The notes: generated by a model not told the origin, from the letters alone. A DNA stretch of 64,000 nt from Streptomyces sp. NBC_00286 (GCF_036173125.1 NZ_CP108054.1:434001-498000), one strand, 5' to 3'; shown: positions 25,998 to 34,855, counted from the first letter of the stretch. Numbers and translations: made by a program.

Positions 25998-26603
25998 TCA
26001 GCCGACGGAGTCGAGCAGCCGGGCGGTGTGCATCCGCCCGGCGTACTCGACGAGACGGATCAGCACCTCCTTCCCCGAGTCGCGGTCACGGGCATCGCAG
26101 AGCACGACGGGTGTGCCGCGGTCGAGGTCGAGGGCGCGTGACACCTCGTGAGCGCCGTAAGTGCGCGCATCCGCGAAGCAGTTGACGGCCACGACGAACG
26201 GGATGTGCCGGTGCTCGAAGTAGTCGACTGCGGGGAAGCAGTCCCCGAGCCGCCGGGTGTCCGCGAGGACGACGGCACCGAGGGCGCCCTGTGACAGTTC
26301 GTCCCACAAGAACCAGAACCGGTCCTGTCCCGGCGTCCCGAACAGATAGAGCGACAGACCGGACCTGATGGTGATGCGGCCGAAGTCCATGGCGACGGTG
26401 GTCGTGACCTTGTGGTCGACACCGTCGGTGTCGTCGACCGACTGGCCCACCTCGCTGAGCAGTTCCTCGGTGCGCAGCGGCTTGATCTCGCTGACGGCTC
26501 CTACGAGGGTGGTCTTGCCCACGCCGAAGCCGCCGGCGACCAGAATCTTCAGGGCCAGTGGGGCCGTCTCGGCGTTCGGGGCGTCGGGGTGCTCGGAGGC
26601 CAT
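25998..26603 (-). CDS. cvnD: Conservon GTP-binding protein CvnD
   Basis: A 201-residue Ras-like GTPase. Motifs in order: P-loop AGGFGVGKTTLVG (about 24-36), a switch region with TTTVAMDFGRI, and G3-like GTPGQDRFWF. The G4 position reads VAVNCFADA; the conserved lysine-aspartate pair of NKxD is not present in standard form, as is usual for this group. CvnD is the effector GTPase of the conservon, predicted to cycle under control of CvnA, CvnB and CvnC at the membrane. It is last in the operon, 53 bases after cvnC. Confidence 0.93.
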   Translation of the reverse strand: MASEHPDAPNAETAPLALKILVAGGFGVGKTTLVGAVSEIKPLRTEELLSEVGQSVDDTDGVDHKVTTTVAMDFGRITIRSGLSLYLFGTPGQDRFWFLWDELSQGALGAVVLADTRRLGDCFPAVDYFEHRHIPFVVAVNCFADARTYGAHEVSRALDLDRGTPVVLCDARDRDSGKEVLIRLVEYAGRMHTARLLDSVG

Positions 26604-26656
26604 CGATCACTTCTCTCGGGAGTGCCGGGCACGGCCGGCGTGGGTTCGGGTCCGCA

Positions 26657-27070
26657 TCACAGTGCTCTCAGTCCCTCGATGACCTCGCGCAGGATGCGCT
26701 CGTCGGGCAGCTGGGCGGGTGGCACGGGGCGGCTGACTGTGACGCGGCCTCCCTCGAGGAGGTCTCCGAGGAGCACCCGGACCACGCCGACGGGCAGGTC
26801 GGCGCCTGCGGCCAGTTCGGCGACGGACTGGGTCTCCGCACGGCAGAGGTCGATGAGGGCCAGGTGTTCCGGGCCGAGCGAGGTGTCGTCGCCGACGTCC
26901 GGGGCGCCCGTGTGCAGCGTGACGAGTGCGATCAGGTCGAAGCGCGCTCCGGTGGGTCCGGGTTTGGTGCGTCCGCCCGTCATCGCGTACGGGCGGACGA
27001 GGGGCCCGGCCTCGTCGTCGTACCACTGGCTGCCTGGCTGCTCAGGGGGGCCGGTTCTGTCTTCGGTCAT
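26657..27070 (-). CDS. cvnC: Conservon DUF742 protein CvnC
   Basis: A 137-residue DUF742 protein. Visible signature: SQWYDDEAGPLVRPYAMTGGRTKPG at the N-terminus and LIALVTLHT, then LCRAETQSVAELAAGADLPVGVVRVLLGDL, a winged-helix-like fold. ATG 27070 has a GAAGGA ribosome site, better than in-frame codons upstream. It lies 16 bases after cvnB. CvnC is the least understood conservon part and may scaffold the kinase-like CvnA and the GTPase. Confidence 0.92.
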   Translation of the reverse strand: MTEDRTGPPEQPGSQWYDDEAGPLVRPYAMTGGRTKPGPTGARFDLIALVTLHTGAPDVGDDTSLGPEHLALIDLCRAETQSVAELAAGADLPVGVVRVLLGDLLEGGRVTVSRPVPPAQLPDERILREVIEGLRAL

Positions 27071-27086
27071 GTCCGCCGTCCTTCGC

Positions 27087-27524
27087 TCACCCGGACGTGG
27101 CCGGTCGCGCGGCGGCACGCGGAGCGGTGGAGAGGTGCTCGCCCACCCGCTTGACCAGGAGGGCCATTTCGTAGGCGACCAGCCCTATGTCGGCCGTCAC
27201 GGCGCTGAGGACGGCGAGGCAGGAGCCGTCGCCGGCGGCGGCCACGAACAGGAAGCCGTCGTCCATCTCCACCATGGTCTGGCGTACGCCGCCGACGCCG
27301 AAGTGGCGGCCGGCGCCCTTGGCCAGGCTGTTGAAGCCCGAGGCGACCGCGGCGAGGTGCTCGGCGTCCTCCCGTGTGAGGGCGCCGGACGCGCCCATCG
27401 CGAGCCCGTCGTTGGACAGCACCACGGCGTGCCGTACCTCACCGACGCGGGTCACCAAGTCGTCCAGCAGCCAGTCGAGTTCACGGGTTCGCTGACTGGT
27501 CCCCATGCCCTGGTCGTGGATCAT
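27087..27524 (-). CDS. cvnB: Conservon Roadblock/LC7 protein CvnB
   Basis: A 145-residue Roadblock/LC7 protein, predicted GTPase regulator of CvnD. The core runs from LDWLLDDLVTRVGEVRHAVV to LLVKRVGEHL. Its ATG overlaps the cvnA stop codon by four bases (ATGA), with AAGGAG seven bases upstream inside cvnA. The two are therefore translationally coupled. A close paralogue lies at 25048-25461. Confidence 0.94.
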   Translation of the reverse strand: MIHDQGMGTSQRTRELDWLLDDLVTRVGEVRHAVVLSNDGLAMGASGALTREDAEHLAAVASGFNSLAKGAGRHFGVGGVRQTMVEMDDGFLFVAAAGDGSCLAVLSAVTADIGLVAYEMALLVKRVGEHLSTAPRAAARPATSG

Positions 27525-30076
27525 GCGAGGTCTCCTTCACTGCCGTCGCCGCCCGGTGCGGGGTCGGGGGTTGCGCCAAGGCCGGGTGAGCGGCCACCGC
27601 CGCGGGCCCAGCCGGCGCGGTAGGCCGCCATACGGTCCCGCACCAGCTCAGGGGTGCGGTCCTCGTCGCTCTGAGGGTCCGCCGCGGTCGTGGGCTCGGC
27701 GGGGCGCTCCTCGCGCAGTTGCGGGGCGAGACTCGCCTGTCGTACGCGCCGTGGGAGCTCATCCGGTTCCTGCGTGTCGTCGGGCGGTCGGTGCAGCCGC
27801 AGGGTGGTGACGCCGGGCGGTGGAGCGTCGTGCGAGCCGTTCGCGTCGGCCCTCGGCAGGTCTCCGGAGGCCTGCATGGCCACCTGTAAGGGGGCCACCA
27901 GAGCGGGTCGTCCGTTCTGGGGCTCTACGGAGTCCTGTTGTGGGGCGGCGGCGGGCACGCGCGCGTACTCGCGTTCTGCGGGCGGTCCCGTTTCCTCCCG
28001 GTGGGCACCGGAAGGCGCGGGTGTCTGGAGCAGTGCCGTGGGCAGCAGGACCACCGCGGTGGTGCCGCCGAAGGGCGAGGTCCGCAGGTGCACCTTGATG
28101 CCGTGCCGGGCGGCGAGCCTGCTCACCACGAAGAGCCCGAGCCGGTCGCTGTCGAACAAGTCGAGTGCCTCGGACTGCTCGATGCGACGGTTCGCTTCGG
28201 CGAGGGTCTCCTTGCCCATACCGAGGCCCCGGTCTTCGATCTCCAACGCGTAGCCGTTGCCGACCGGTTCGCCGGTGATGCGCACCTTGGTGTGGGGCGG
28301 CGAGAACTGGGCGGCGTTCTCGACGATTTCGGCCAGGAGGTGCGTGAGGTCGGCGACCGCGGCTCCGACGACCGACGTCTCCGGGAGGTGTCGTACCTCC
28401 ACGCGCGCGTAGTCCTCGACTTCGGACACGGCGGCACGGACCACGTTCGAGAGCGACACCGGCATTCGCCAGGCCCGGCCGGGAGCGGCTCCGGAGAGGA
28501 TGATCAGGCTCTCCGCGTGGCGGCGCATACGCGTGGTCAGGTGGTCGAGCCGGAACAGGTCGCTGAGTTCATCCGGGTCGTCGGAGCGGCGCTCCATGCT
28601 GTCCAGCAGGTTCAGTTGGCGGTGTACGAGGACCTGGCTGCGGCGGGCGAGATTGACGAAGACTCCGGAGATGCCGCTGGCGAGTTCCGCGCGTTCGACG
28701 GCGGCGCGCAGGGCGGCGCGGTGCACGGTGCCCAGGGCTTCCGCGACCTGGCCGGCCTCATCCTCGGCGGGCGGGCCGGGAGGGGCCTCGGCACGGACGT
28801 CGATCTCCTCTCCGGCCCGCAGTCTGCGCATGGCGTGCGGGAGTTTGCGGCGGGCGATCTCCAGTGCGCTGTTGCGCAGGCTCACCAACTCGACGACGAG
28901 GCCGCGCCCGATGCGTACGGAGATGACGAGGGAGGCCGCCACGGCGACGAGGCCCAGGAGGACCGCGGCACCGGCCGGTGAGAGGAGGCCGCGCCGGAAC
29001 GGGTCGGCTTGGTCCGCGACCGCGTGGCCCGCGTTCGTCTCGATCGTCCGCATGTCGTCCTGCACGCGCGCGTGCGGTGCTGTCCAGGTCTCCTCGGGCG
29101 CGGCCTGGACCGCCTTGCGGCCGGGTGCGCTCGCGAGCACCTTGTCCTCGGCAGCACGTAGGCCTGCGTAGGCGCTGCTCTCCGCGAGGGCACCCCATGC
29201 GGCCTGTTCGTGCCCGCGCAGGTCAGGGACAGCGGATTCGGTGAGCAACCGGCGGGTGTGGACTGCGCCGTTGAACAGTCGCAGCCGCTCTCCGTCGAGA
29301 GTGCCGACGATGCGGGCGCCGGCGAGAACCGCGTCCTCCTGCGCGAGGGCCTCCCCCGCGCGGGCGAACTCGAATACCACGCGCGCGTCGGAGCCGAGAT
29401 CGGCGTCCTGGATGCCGGTGAGCGCACCGCCCACTGAGAAGGCCGTCGAAATGGTCTGCGTGTATTGCCCGTACGTCTCTTTCCATCCCGTCCGCCGTTC
29501 GAGCACCGCGGTCCGCAGGGAAGGGAGTTGCTCGGCACGGGTAACGAAGGCCTCGAGGCGCTGTGCCACTCCTGAGGGCAGCTCTTGGCTGTCGGCGACG
29601 GTGTTGTTCTCCCCGAGCCGCAGCTTCGCTACCGCCCGGTCGGTGCGACCCGCAAGCTGCTTGAGCCTGCTCTCCTTCTCGGCGGAAGCGTCAGTCGCTC
29701 GGCGCACGGCGGCGGTTCGCTCGGCCTGGAGTGCGGCGACGGCGGCGGCCACCGGGGCACGCACCTGGGAGTCCACCCGCTGCAACTGCCGCAGCCGTGC
29801 GACGTCTTGGGCCGTGCTGACGGTGGCGTATGCCCACAGCGCGAGCAAGGAGATGACGGGCACCATCAGCAGGCAGACGATCTTCGCTCGTACGGTGCGG
29901 GGGCGCGGGCTCCAACGTCCCGCGCGCGTGGGTATCTCACTCGACGCGGCGCCGTCCTGCTCTTCCGGGCCGGAGCCTTCGTCGGCCGGTGGTCCGGCGT
30001 GCGCGCGGCGGCCCCGTGCGGGAGTCGAGGGCGGCGGCGGTGAGCCGCCTGCTGGGGTCCTACGGGGTGTACGCAT
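27521..30076 (-). CDS. cvnA: Conservon sensor histidine kinase-like protein CvnA (nitrate/nitrite-sensor type)
   Basis: An 851-residue membrane sensor. A charged leader precedes membrane helix 1 (CLLMVPVISLLALWAYATV, about 68-86). An extracellular nitrate/nitrite-sensing-like helical domain follows to about 370, then helix 2 (GAAVLLGLVAVAASLVISV), a HAMP-like region, a dimerisation region and a HATPase (NAAQFSPPHTKV; DRGLGMG; LGLFVVSRLAARHGI). I see no clear phospho-accepting H-box, in line with conservon kinases that signal to a GTPase and not to a response regulator. The last 200 residues are disordered, proline-rich, and contain the only TTA codon found in the window. Confidence 0.92.
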   Translation of the reverse strand: MRTPRRTPAGGSPPPPSTPARGRRAHAGPPADEGSGPEEQDGAASSEIPTRAGRWSPRPRTVRAKIVCLLMVPVISLLALWAYATVSTAQDVARLRQLQRVDSQVRAPVAAAVAALQAERTAAVRRATDASAEKESRLKQLAGRTDRAVAKLRLGENNTVADSQELPSGVAQRLEAFVTRAEQLPSLRTAVLERRTGWKETYGQYTQTISTAFSVGGALTGIQDADLGSDARVVFEFARAGEALAQEDAVLAGARIVGTLDGERLRLFNGAVHTRRLLTESAVPDLRGHEQAAWGALAESSAYAGLRAAEDKVLASAPGRKAVQAAPEETWTAPHARVQDDMRTIETNAGHAVADQADPFRRGLLSPAGAAVLLGLVAVAASLVISVRIGRGLVVELVSLRNSALEIARRKLPHAMRRLRAGEEIDVRAEAPPGPPAEDEAGQVAEALGTVHRAALRAAVERAELASGISGVFVNLARRSQVLVHRQLNLLDSMERRSDDPDELSDLFRLDHLTTRMRRHAESLIILSGAAPGRAWRMPVSLSNVVRAAVSEVEDYARVEVRHLPETSVVGAAVADLTHLLAEIVENAAQFSPPHTKVRITGEPVGNGYALEIEDRGLGMGKETLAEANRRIEQSEALDLFDSDRLGLFVVSRLAARHGIKVHLRTSPFGGTTAVVLLPTALLQTPAPSGAHREETGPPAEREYARVPAAAPQQDSVEPQNGRPALVAPLQVAMQASGDLPRADANGSHDAPPPGVTTLRLHRPPDDTQEPDELPRRVRQASLAPQLREERPAEPTTAADPQSDEDRTPELVRDRMAAYRAGWARGGGRSPGLGATPDPAPGGDGSEGDLA
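27887..27889 (-). other. In-frame TTA (leucine) codon in cvnA, possible bldA control
   Basis: Counting from ATG 30076, the triplet 27889-27887 is codon 730 (APLQVAMQ context) and reads TTA. In Streptomyces this codon needs the developmentally regulated bldA tRNA. It lies in the disordered C-terminal tail, after the ATPase domain. Confidence 0.85.
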
Positions 30077-30130
30077 GGCCTCCTCGCTCGGAGTGGTTCG
30101 GGGGCGCGCCTGCGGGGCGCGGTCACTGCG

Positions 30131-30904
30131 CTAGTGGGCGGCACTCTCGACGGGGCGCTGGGCCGATGCGGAGGCCTCGCGTTCCCCAGCGGTCGGGGAG
30201 AGCGCGACGAACGCCGAGGTCAGGAAGAGGTACGACCCGAGGCCGACGGCGAGGGGGAAGATGAACTGCATCGCCGTGGCCCCGGGCAGGGCCTCGCCCG
30301 AAGGGGAGACACGCACGCTGACCGCGATCATCCCGGTGTAGTGCATGCTGCTCACCGCCACTCCCATGACGAGGGAGGCGACGGCGACCGCGACGGGCGA
30401 CTTGATGTTCAGTGCCGCCCAGAGTGCCGCGGTCGCCGCCACCACGGCGATCACGACGGAGATCCCGACCAGCACCGGGTCGTAGTTCACGTCACCGTGC
30501 AGCCGCAGGGCGACCATGCCGAGGTAGTGCATGCTCGCCACGCCGAGGCCGGTAGTGAGGCCGCCGAGGAACAGTGCCCGGCCTCGGTCACGGCCATAGC
30601 CGACGGCGAAGACGCCCGCGCCGACGACGACCATCGCGACGATCAGGCTGAGGATGGTCAGCGGCACGTCGTAGCGGATCTCGGTGCCGCTGACACTGAA
30701 GCCGAGCATCGCCACGAAGTGCATGGTCCAGATGCCCGTGCCGATCGCGGAGGCCGCAGTGAGCAGCCAGTTGCGGCGCGACCGCCCCGAGGCGCCCAGC
30801 GCGCGGACCGTGCAGCGCAGCCCCAGGGCGGCGCCTATGCAGGCCATCACGTACGACAGCACGGGGGTCAGCCAGCCGAAGGTGGCGTGGTCCAGGTGTC
30901 CCAT
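30131..30904 (-). CDS. MHYT-domain integral membrane sensor protein
   Basis: A 257-residue protein with seven predicted membrane helices. The triplicated MHYT signature is explicit: MHFVAM (about 61), MHYLGM (about 126) and MHYTGM (about 188). These motifs are proposed to bind copper and to sense oxygen, CO or NO. No GGDEF, EAL or kinase domain is fused, so a separate partner is needed. It lies 54 bases upstream of cvnA on the same strand, so it may be the first gene of the conservon transcript. Confidence 0.92.
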   Translation of the reverse strand: MGHLDHATFGWLTPVLSYVMACIGAALGLRCTVRALGASGRSRRNWLLTAASAIGTGIWTMHFVAMLGFSVSGTEIRYDVPLTILSLIVAMVVVGAGVFAVGYGRDRGRALFLGGLTTGLGVASMHYLGMVALRLHGDVNYDPVLVGISVVIAVVAATAALWAALNIKSPVAVAVASLVMGVAVSSMHYTGMIAVSVRVSPSGEALPGATAMQFIFPLAVGLGSYLFLTSAFVALSPTAGEREASASAQRPVESAAH

Positions 30905-31055
30905 GGCTCCGGGACGCTAGTCCGGCCCGGAGCGCATGAAGGGGGCGCATTTCGAAAGCTGTTGGAATATGACGCCATGGTGTACCTGAACGATCGCGTC
31001 ACGCTCGAACATGTACGCACCTCGCGGTTCACGGCGATGCGAGATCATGCGAAGC

Positions 31056-31655
31056 ATGAGCGACGACCACGCACACGTGCAGGAGTTCTTCTCGGCCCGC
31101 GCGGCCGGGTGGGACGCCCGGTTTCCCGACGACGGTCCGGCGTACGCCGCGGCGGTCGCCGAACTGGGGCTGCGGAAGGGCGATCACGTACTGGACGCGG
31201 TCTGCGGCACGGGGCGGGCCCTGCCGCCGTTGAGGGAGGCCATGGGGCCCTCCGGTGTGGTTCTGGGCGCGGACCTGACTCCCGCCATGCTGGAGGCCGC
31301 GGTGCGGGCGGGACGGGACCGTGTGGGACGGCTGCTGCTGGCCGATGTGGCTGCGCTCCCCCTGCGCACAGCTTCGCTCGACGCCGTCTTCGCGGCGGGC
31401 CTCGTCGCGCATCTGCCGAACCCTGCGGAGAATCTGCGGGAGTTGGCGCGTGTCATACGGCCCGGCGGGAAGCTGGCGCTCTTCCATCCCATCGGCCGGG
31501 CGGCCCTCGCCGCTCGCCAGGGACGGCAGATCACACCGGACGACCTGCGCGCGGAGGCCAACCTCGGCCCGCTGTTGTCCGGCTCCGGCTGGCGCATGAC
31601 GTCGTACGTCGACGAGAACGCCCGGTTCCTCGCACTGGCCGTACGCGAGGGCTGA
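31056..31655 (+). CDS. Class I SAM-dependent methyltransferase
   Basis: A 199-residue methyltransferase of the UbiE/Methyltransf_11 type. SAM-binding motif I reads VLDAVCGTGRALPPL (about 44-58; valine replaces the usual glycine before CGTG), motif II VLGADLTPAMLEAA, and post-II LLADVAALPLRTASLDAVFA. The substrate is unknown and there is no linked pathway. Start choice is between ATG 31056 and ATG 31047; neither has a strong ribosome site. Confidence 0.82.
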   Translation: MSDDHAHVQEFFSARAAGWDARFPDDGPAYAAAVAELGLRKGDHVLDAVCGTGRALPPLREAMGPSGVVLGADLTPAMLEAAVRAGRDRVGRLLLADVAALPLRTASLDAVFAAGLVAHLPNPAENLRELARVIRPGGKLALFHPIGRAALAARQGRQITPDDLRAEANLGPLLSGSGWRMTSYVDENARFLALAVREG

Positions 31656-31739
31656 GGATCCCTCCGGAGTGGCCACGCACGGAACACCGGGGTGATGTGC
31701 CGTGCCGCTTCACCGCACCGTCCCTCTTCTGGTGCCGGG

Positions 31740-31782
31740 ACTTCAACTCTACGTTGAGTAGCAGGCTGAGTAGCAGCAGGTG
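31740..31782. repeat. Short direct repeats before the 100-residue unknown gene
   Basis: TGAGTAGCAG occurs at 31755-31764 and 31767-31776 (12-bp period), next to an imperfect ACTC...GAGT dyad at 31746-31759. It is AT-richer than its surroundings and could be a regulator site for the gene at 31825. Confidence 0.35.
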
Positions 31783-31824
31783 AGCGATCAGCGATGGCAC
31801 TCACACAGGGGGAAGGTGGCCCGC

Positions 31825-32127
31825 ATGTCCGGCATGTTAGCCAGACTCCGCAAGTTCCTTTCGCGCCCGGAAGCGGCCGGGTCTCAGGGGGACCGGCGTC
31901 CGGAGAAGCGCACTCACAACCTCTTCGAGGCGGCCGCGGCCTATGTGTCGGCGTGCGCCGAGGACGACCAGGACCGGATCGACGAGGCCGCGGCCTGGGT
32001 GTCGCCGGAGGCGTTGTCGTTCGGGGTGAACGAGCTGGCGTGCCGGGCCGTCATCGCCCTCGCGCGGGAACGCGACGAGACGCCCACCGCGGTGGCGCGG
32101 ACGCTCCTCGGTCTGCCTGCCGTCTGA
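31825..32127 (+). CDS. Small unknown protein
   Basis: A 100-residue hydrophilic protein starting MSGMLARLRKFLSRPEAAG. It has a basic amphipathic N-terminus then a helical region (NLFEAAAAYVSACAEDDQDR, WVSPEALSFGVNELACRAVIALARERDETP). No family is recognised. ATG 31825 has GGAAGG eight bases upstream; a GTG 45 bases earlier is in frame but less likely. Codon bias is typical of real Streptomyces genes. Confidence 0.6.
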   Translation: MSGMLARLRKFLSRPEAAGSQGDRRPEKRTHNLFEAAAAYVSACAEDDQDRIDEAAAWVSPEALSFGVNELACRAVIALARERDETPTAVARTLLGLPAV

Positions 32128-32240
32128 CGCCGACTGCGTGTACCGAGGCGCCCAGGCATGGTGGACGGCCGGACCGTGGCGGATGGCCGTTTCGCCCATG
32201 TCCAGGCGGATGCCCTCAGCTCCCGCGCGCACCCGGTCCC

Positions 32241-32270
32241 GTGACAACCGCCGAGCGATCGCACTAAGGT
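32241..32270 (+). promoter_or_regulatory. Putative vegetative promoter
   Basis: GTGACA (32241-32246) and TAAGGT (32265-32270) with an 18-bp spacer resemble an HrdB-type promoter, 35 bases upstream of the next start codon. Confidence 0.45.
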
Positions 32271-32304
32271 GCGCCGATCGGACGTAAGTAATGGGGAGGC
32301 TGGG

Positions 32305-33159
32305 ATGGCTGGGACGGATGAGACCACCGTCGCCGCCGTGGACGACGACGCGCTGTATGTGCTGACGGCGGTGCTTTTGACGCCGGCGCAGTTCCCCAGC
32401 GTGCTGGGGGACGACTATCCGGAGGCCTGCGCGGCGCTCGGACTGGCACCCCTGGCGGACGGATACGGCCTGGTGCTGGGGCAGGACGGGGACGGAGCGC
32501 GGTGGACGGTCATCGTCGACGACGTGTCGCTGGTCGCCGTCGCCATCGCATCGTGGGACTGCGGCATGGAATACGACCTCTCGCCCGACGATCGCTCGAT
32601 GGTCGCGGCGCTCCCCGGGTGGCCGCTGGCCGTGGCCGTCGCGGCACCCAATGTGCCCGCCCCGCACGACCCCGCGCCCGAAATCGCCGAACGGGAGCCG
32701 CTGTCCCCGCCGGACACCTCGGTCTGGGGTCCGGCCCAACGGCGCCTCGGGGCCGACGAGATAGCGCTCCAGTGGGCTGCCTGGCGGGATCAGATCGACG
32801 ACGAGGAGTTCGTGCCTGCGGGCGGCGAATCTCCCGATGCGGCGACGGCGCAGCGCGACGACGACAAGCAGGAGAGCGACGGGGGCGAGCCGCGCGGTGG
32901 TGTCCGGCGCGTTCTCGCGGAGATCCGCGCGTACGTGGACACGCCGCCGCCCCTCGGGCGCGTGCGCTCGTCCTTCGCGCCGGGTGGCGCCCGGACTCTG
33001 CGGGCCGACGGTCCGGGCTGGTCGATGGTGGCCCGGACCGACGACATCGCCTTCGTACTGCTCGACGAGAAGCCGGGAGAGATCCTGCCGGTGGGTCGCG
33101 GACCGGAGCTGCCCGGCCTGCTGGAGTCGCTGGACAAGATGGCCGTACGCCCGCTCTGA
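32305..33159 (+). CDS. Unknown cytosolic protein
   Basis: A 284-residue acidic soluble protein without signal peptide or membrane helix. Two compact regions (about 10-130 and 205-284) flank a charged linker (about 140-200). Both end in hydrophobic beta-like patterns (RWTVIVDDVSLVAVAIASWD; GWSMVARTDDIAFVLLDEKPGE), suggesting two related alpha/beta domains, possibly of an immunity or regulatory type. I recognise no family. ATG 32305 has a GGAGG site at ideal distance and a promoter just upstream. Confidence 0.7.
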   Translation: MAGTDETTVAAVDDDALYVLTAVLLTPAQFPSVLGDDYPEACAALGLAPLADGYGLVLGQDGDGARWTVIVDDVSLVAVAIASWDCGMEYDLSPDDRSMVAALPGWPLAVAVAAPNVPAPHDPAPEIAEREPLSPPDTSVWGPAQRRLGADEIALQWAAWRDQIDDEEFVPAGGESPDAATAQRDDDKQESDGGEPRGGVRRVLAEIRAYVDTPPPLGRVRSSFAPGGARTLRADGPGWSMVARTDDIAFVLLDEKPGEILPVGRGPELPGLLESLDKMAVRPL

Positions 33160-33189
33160 CCCGTACGCACTCATCGCCGGGATGAAGCA

Positions 33190-33227
33190 CCGCTCGCGAA
33201 CCGTGCCGTCGGCAGGTCCGCGAGCGG
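33190..33227. terminator. Hairpin between convergent genes
   Basis: CCGCTCGCG (33190-33198) pairs with CGCGAGCGG (33219-33227) over a 20-base loop, about 30 bases after the stop of the unknown gene and before the convergent small membrane protein. Confidence 0.65.
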
Positions 33228-33280
33228 CGGTGTGGTCAACTCCTGTGCGCTGGAAGGGAACTGACCCGGTCGGTGAAGTC

Positions 33281-33463
33281 TCAGCGGCCAAGCTCCTTGC
33301 GTGTGACGCGGCGCAGCCTGCGCCGCTGTGAGGGGTCCAGGGTCAGATACGCTGCCGCCGGAACCCCCACGATGATCAGAAAGGCGGCCCACCAGGGCAG
33401 CCAGATCAGCAGGATGAGCCCGGCCGCCACGCCTCCTGCGGCGATCTTCGCGTTCTTCGACAT
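33281..33463 (-). CDS. Small membrane protein, unknown function
   Basis: A 60-residue protein, MSKNAKIAAGGVAAGLILLI then two short hydrophobic stretches (residues 7-21 and 24-41) and a basic tail (QRRRLRRVTRKELGR). It is probably a small integral membrane protein with the tail inside. GGAGG lies nine bases before the ATG. It is about 106 bases downstream of the desaturase on the same strand. No family name can be assigned with confidence. Confidence 0.7.
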   Translation of the reverse strand: MSKNAKIAAGGVAAGLILLIWLPWWAAFLIIVGVPAAAYLTLDPSQRRRLRRVTRKELGR

Positions 33464-33569
33464 CTTGTGTCGCCTCCTTCGCGGCCACTGCCGCTCTCTG
33501 TCCTGAGAACGGGTCCGTGCCCTTCGCGGTTCCAGGACGCGACCCTGATACGACCCTGAGTCGCGACCC

Positions 33570-34610
33570 CTACTCGCCCCTGAGGGGTTCTCCGACCTCA
33601 TTCATGTGGCGCAGGGCCGCACGGTAGGAGTCCACGATGCCCGTCTCCGTGTAAGGGATACCCAACTCTCGACAGTGGGCGCGCACCAGGGGCTGGGCCA
33701 GCCTCAGGTGCGGGCGCGGCATGCTCGGGAACAGGTGGTGCTCGATCTGGTAGTTGAGGCCGCCGAGGAACCAGTCGGTGAGAGCGCCGCCGCGAATGTT
33801 GCGGGAGGTGAGGACCTGGCGGCGCAGATGCCCCCAGCGCTCGCCTTCGGGGTCGGGCATTTCCATGCCCTTGTGGTTCGGCGCGAAGGCCAGGCCCAGG
33901 TGAAGGCCGAAGAGTGCCTGGTGGAGTGCGGCGAAGGCGAGGGCCTGGCCGATGGACATGGAGGTGAGCAGCAGCGTCGTGTAGGCAGCGACGTGGATCA
34001 TCAGCAGGGAGCCCTCCAGCATGCGCCCGCGCAGAGGCTGCCGGCGCAGGTCCCTGAAGCCGTGGATCTTCAGGGCGATGCCTTCGAGGAGGGTCAGCGG
34101 GAAGAACAGCCAGGCCTGGTTGCGGGTGAGCCAGCGGCGAAAGCCGGCCCGGCCGCTCGCCTGTTCGCTGGTGAACACCAGGACGTCGGCGGCGACGTCG
34201 GGATCCTTGTCGATGTGGTTGGGGTTGGCATGGTGGCGGTTGTGCTTCTCGTTCCACCAGGAGTAGCTCATGCCCAGCAGCAGGTTGCCGTGGACGAGTC
34301 CGATCAGGCGGCTCACGGACCGGTTGGCGGTGATCTGGGAGTGGCCCGCGTCGTGGCCTATGAAGGCCGTCCGCGCGCACAGGACGGCGAGTAGTGGGGC
34401 CAGGAGAAGCACCCACCAGGAGTGGCCGATCAGGACGATGCCGGCAATGACAGCGGCCAGGGCCAGTGCGTTGACGGTGATGCCGAGTGCGTACCAGCCG
34501 TGCCTGCGGTCGAGGAGACCGTGGCCCTTGACGGTGCGCAGGAGCGGCGTGAACTCGCTGGCGGTAGCTCCGGGAGGGCGTTCCGCGACGGCTGCGGCGG
34601 TCTGGGGCAT
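33570..34610 (-). CDS. Membrane fatty acid (acyl-CoA) desaturase
   Basis: A 346-residue membrane di-iron desaturase. The three histidine boxes are intact: HDAGH (about 89), HNRHH (about 125) and QIEHH (about 289), between hydrophobic segments. It introduces a cis double bond into acyl chains and needs a reductase partner (ferredoxin or flavodoxin type) not found here. Likely roles are adjustment of membrane fluidity or supply of unsaturated acyl groups. ATG 34610 follows GGAGA; longer readings upstream lack coding character. Confidence 0.92.
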   Translation of the reverse strand: MPQTAAAVAERPPGATASEFTPLLRTVKGHGLLDRRHGWYALGITVNALALAAVIAGIVLIGHSWWVLLLAPLLAVLCARTAFIGHDAGHSQITANRSVSRLIGLVHGNLLLGMSYSWWNEKHNRHHANPNHIDKDPDVAADVLVFTSEQASGRAGFRRWLTRNQAWLFFPLTLLEGIALKIHGFRDLRRQPLRGRMLEGSLLMIHVAAYTTLLLTSMSIGQALAFAALHQALFGLHLGLAFAPNHKGMEMPDPEGERWGHLRRQVLTSRNIRGGALTDWFLGGLNYQIEHHLFPSMPRPHLRLAQPLVRAHCRELGIPYTETGIVDSYRAALRHMNEVGEPLRGE

Positions 34611-34829
34611 GGTGGTCTCCGGTCTCTCCGGGAACGGGCTGACCTGAAGAAACGTACGGATCGGTGACCTTGGGCGACCATGGCGGCACCCCCCGTGTCC
34701 GTCCTGGGGAATACACCCGTCTTCAGGTGGGCCTGACGACACCCCCTGCAGATGTGACTCGCGTCATAGATCCGTCACGCCCCCAAGCGCCTCCGATGCT
34801 GCATCCTCGGCAACCTTGCCTTCCAGTAG

Positions 34830-34855
34830 TCAAATTTGAGGAATAGACTATTCCT
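34830..34855. promoter_or_regulatory. Double palindrome with a leaderless-type promoter at the SNF2 gene
   Basis: TCAAATTTGA (34830-34839) is a perfect palindrome. AGGAATA (34839-34845) and TATTCCT (34849-34855) form a perfect 7-bp inverted repeat that ends on the base before the GTG start. Inside it TAGACT (34844-34849) is a fair -10, placing transcription start at or next to the GTG, with no proper ribosome site. This suggests leaderless mRNA under tight operator control. Confidence 0.5.
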
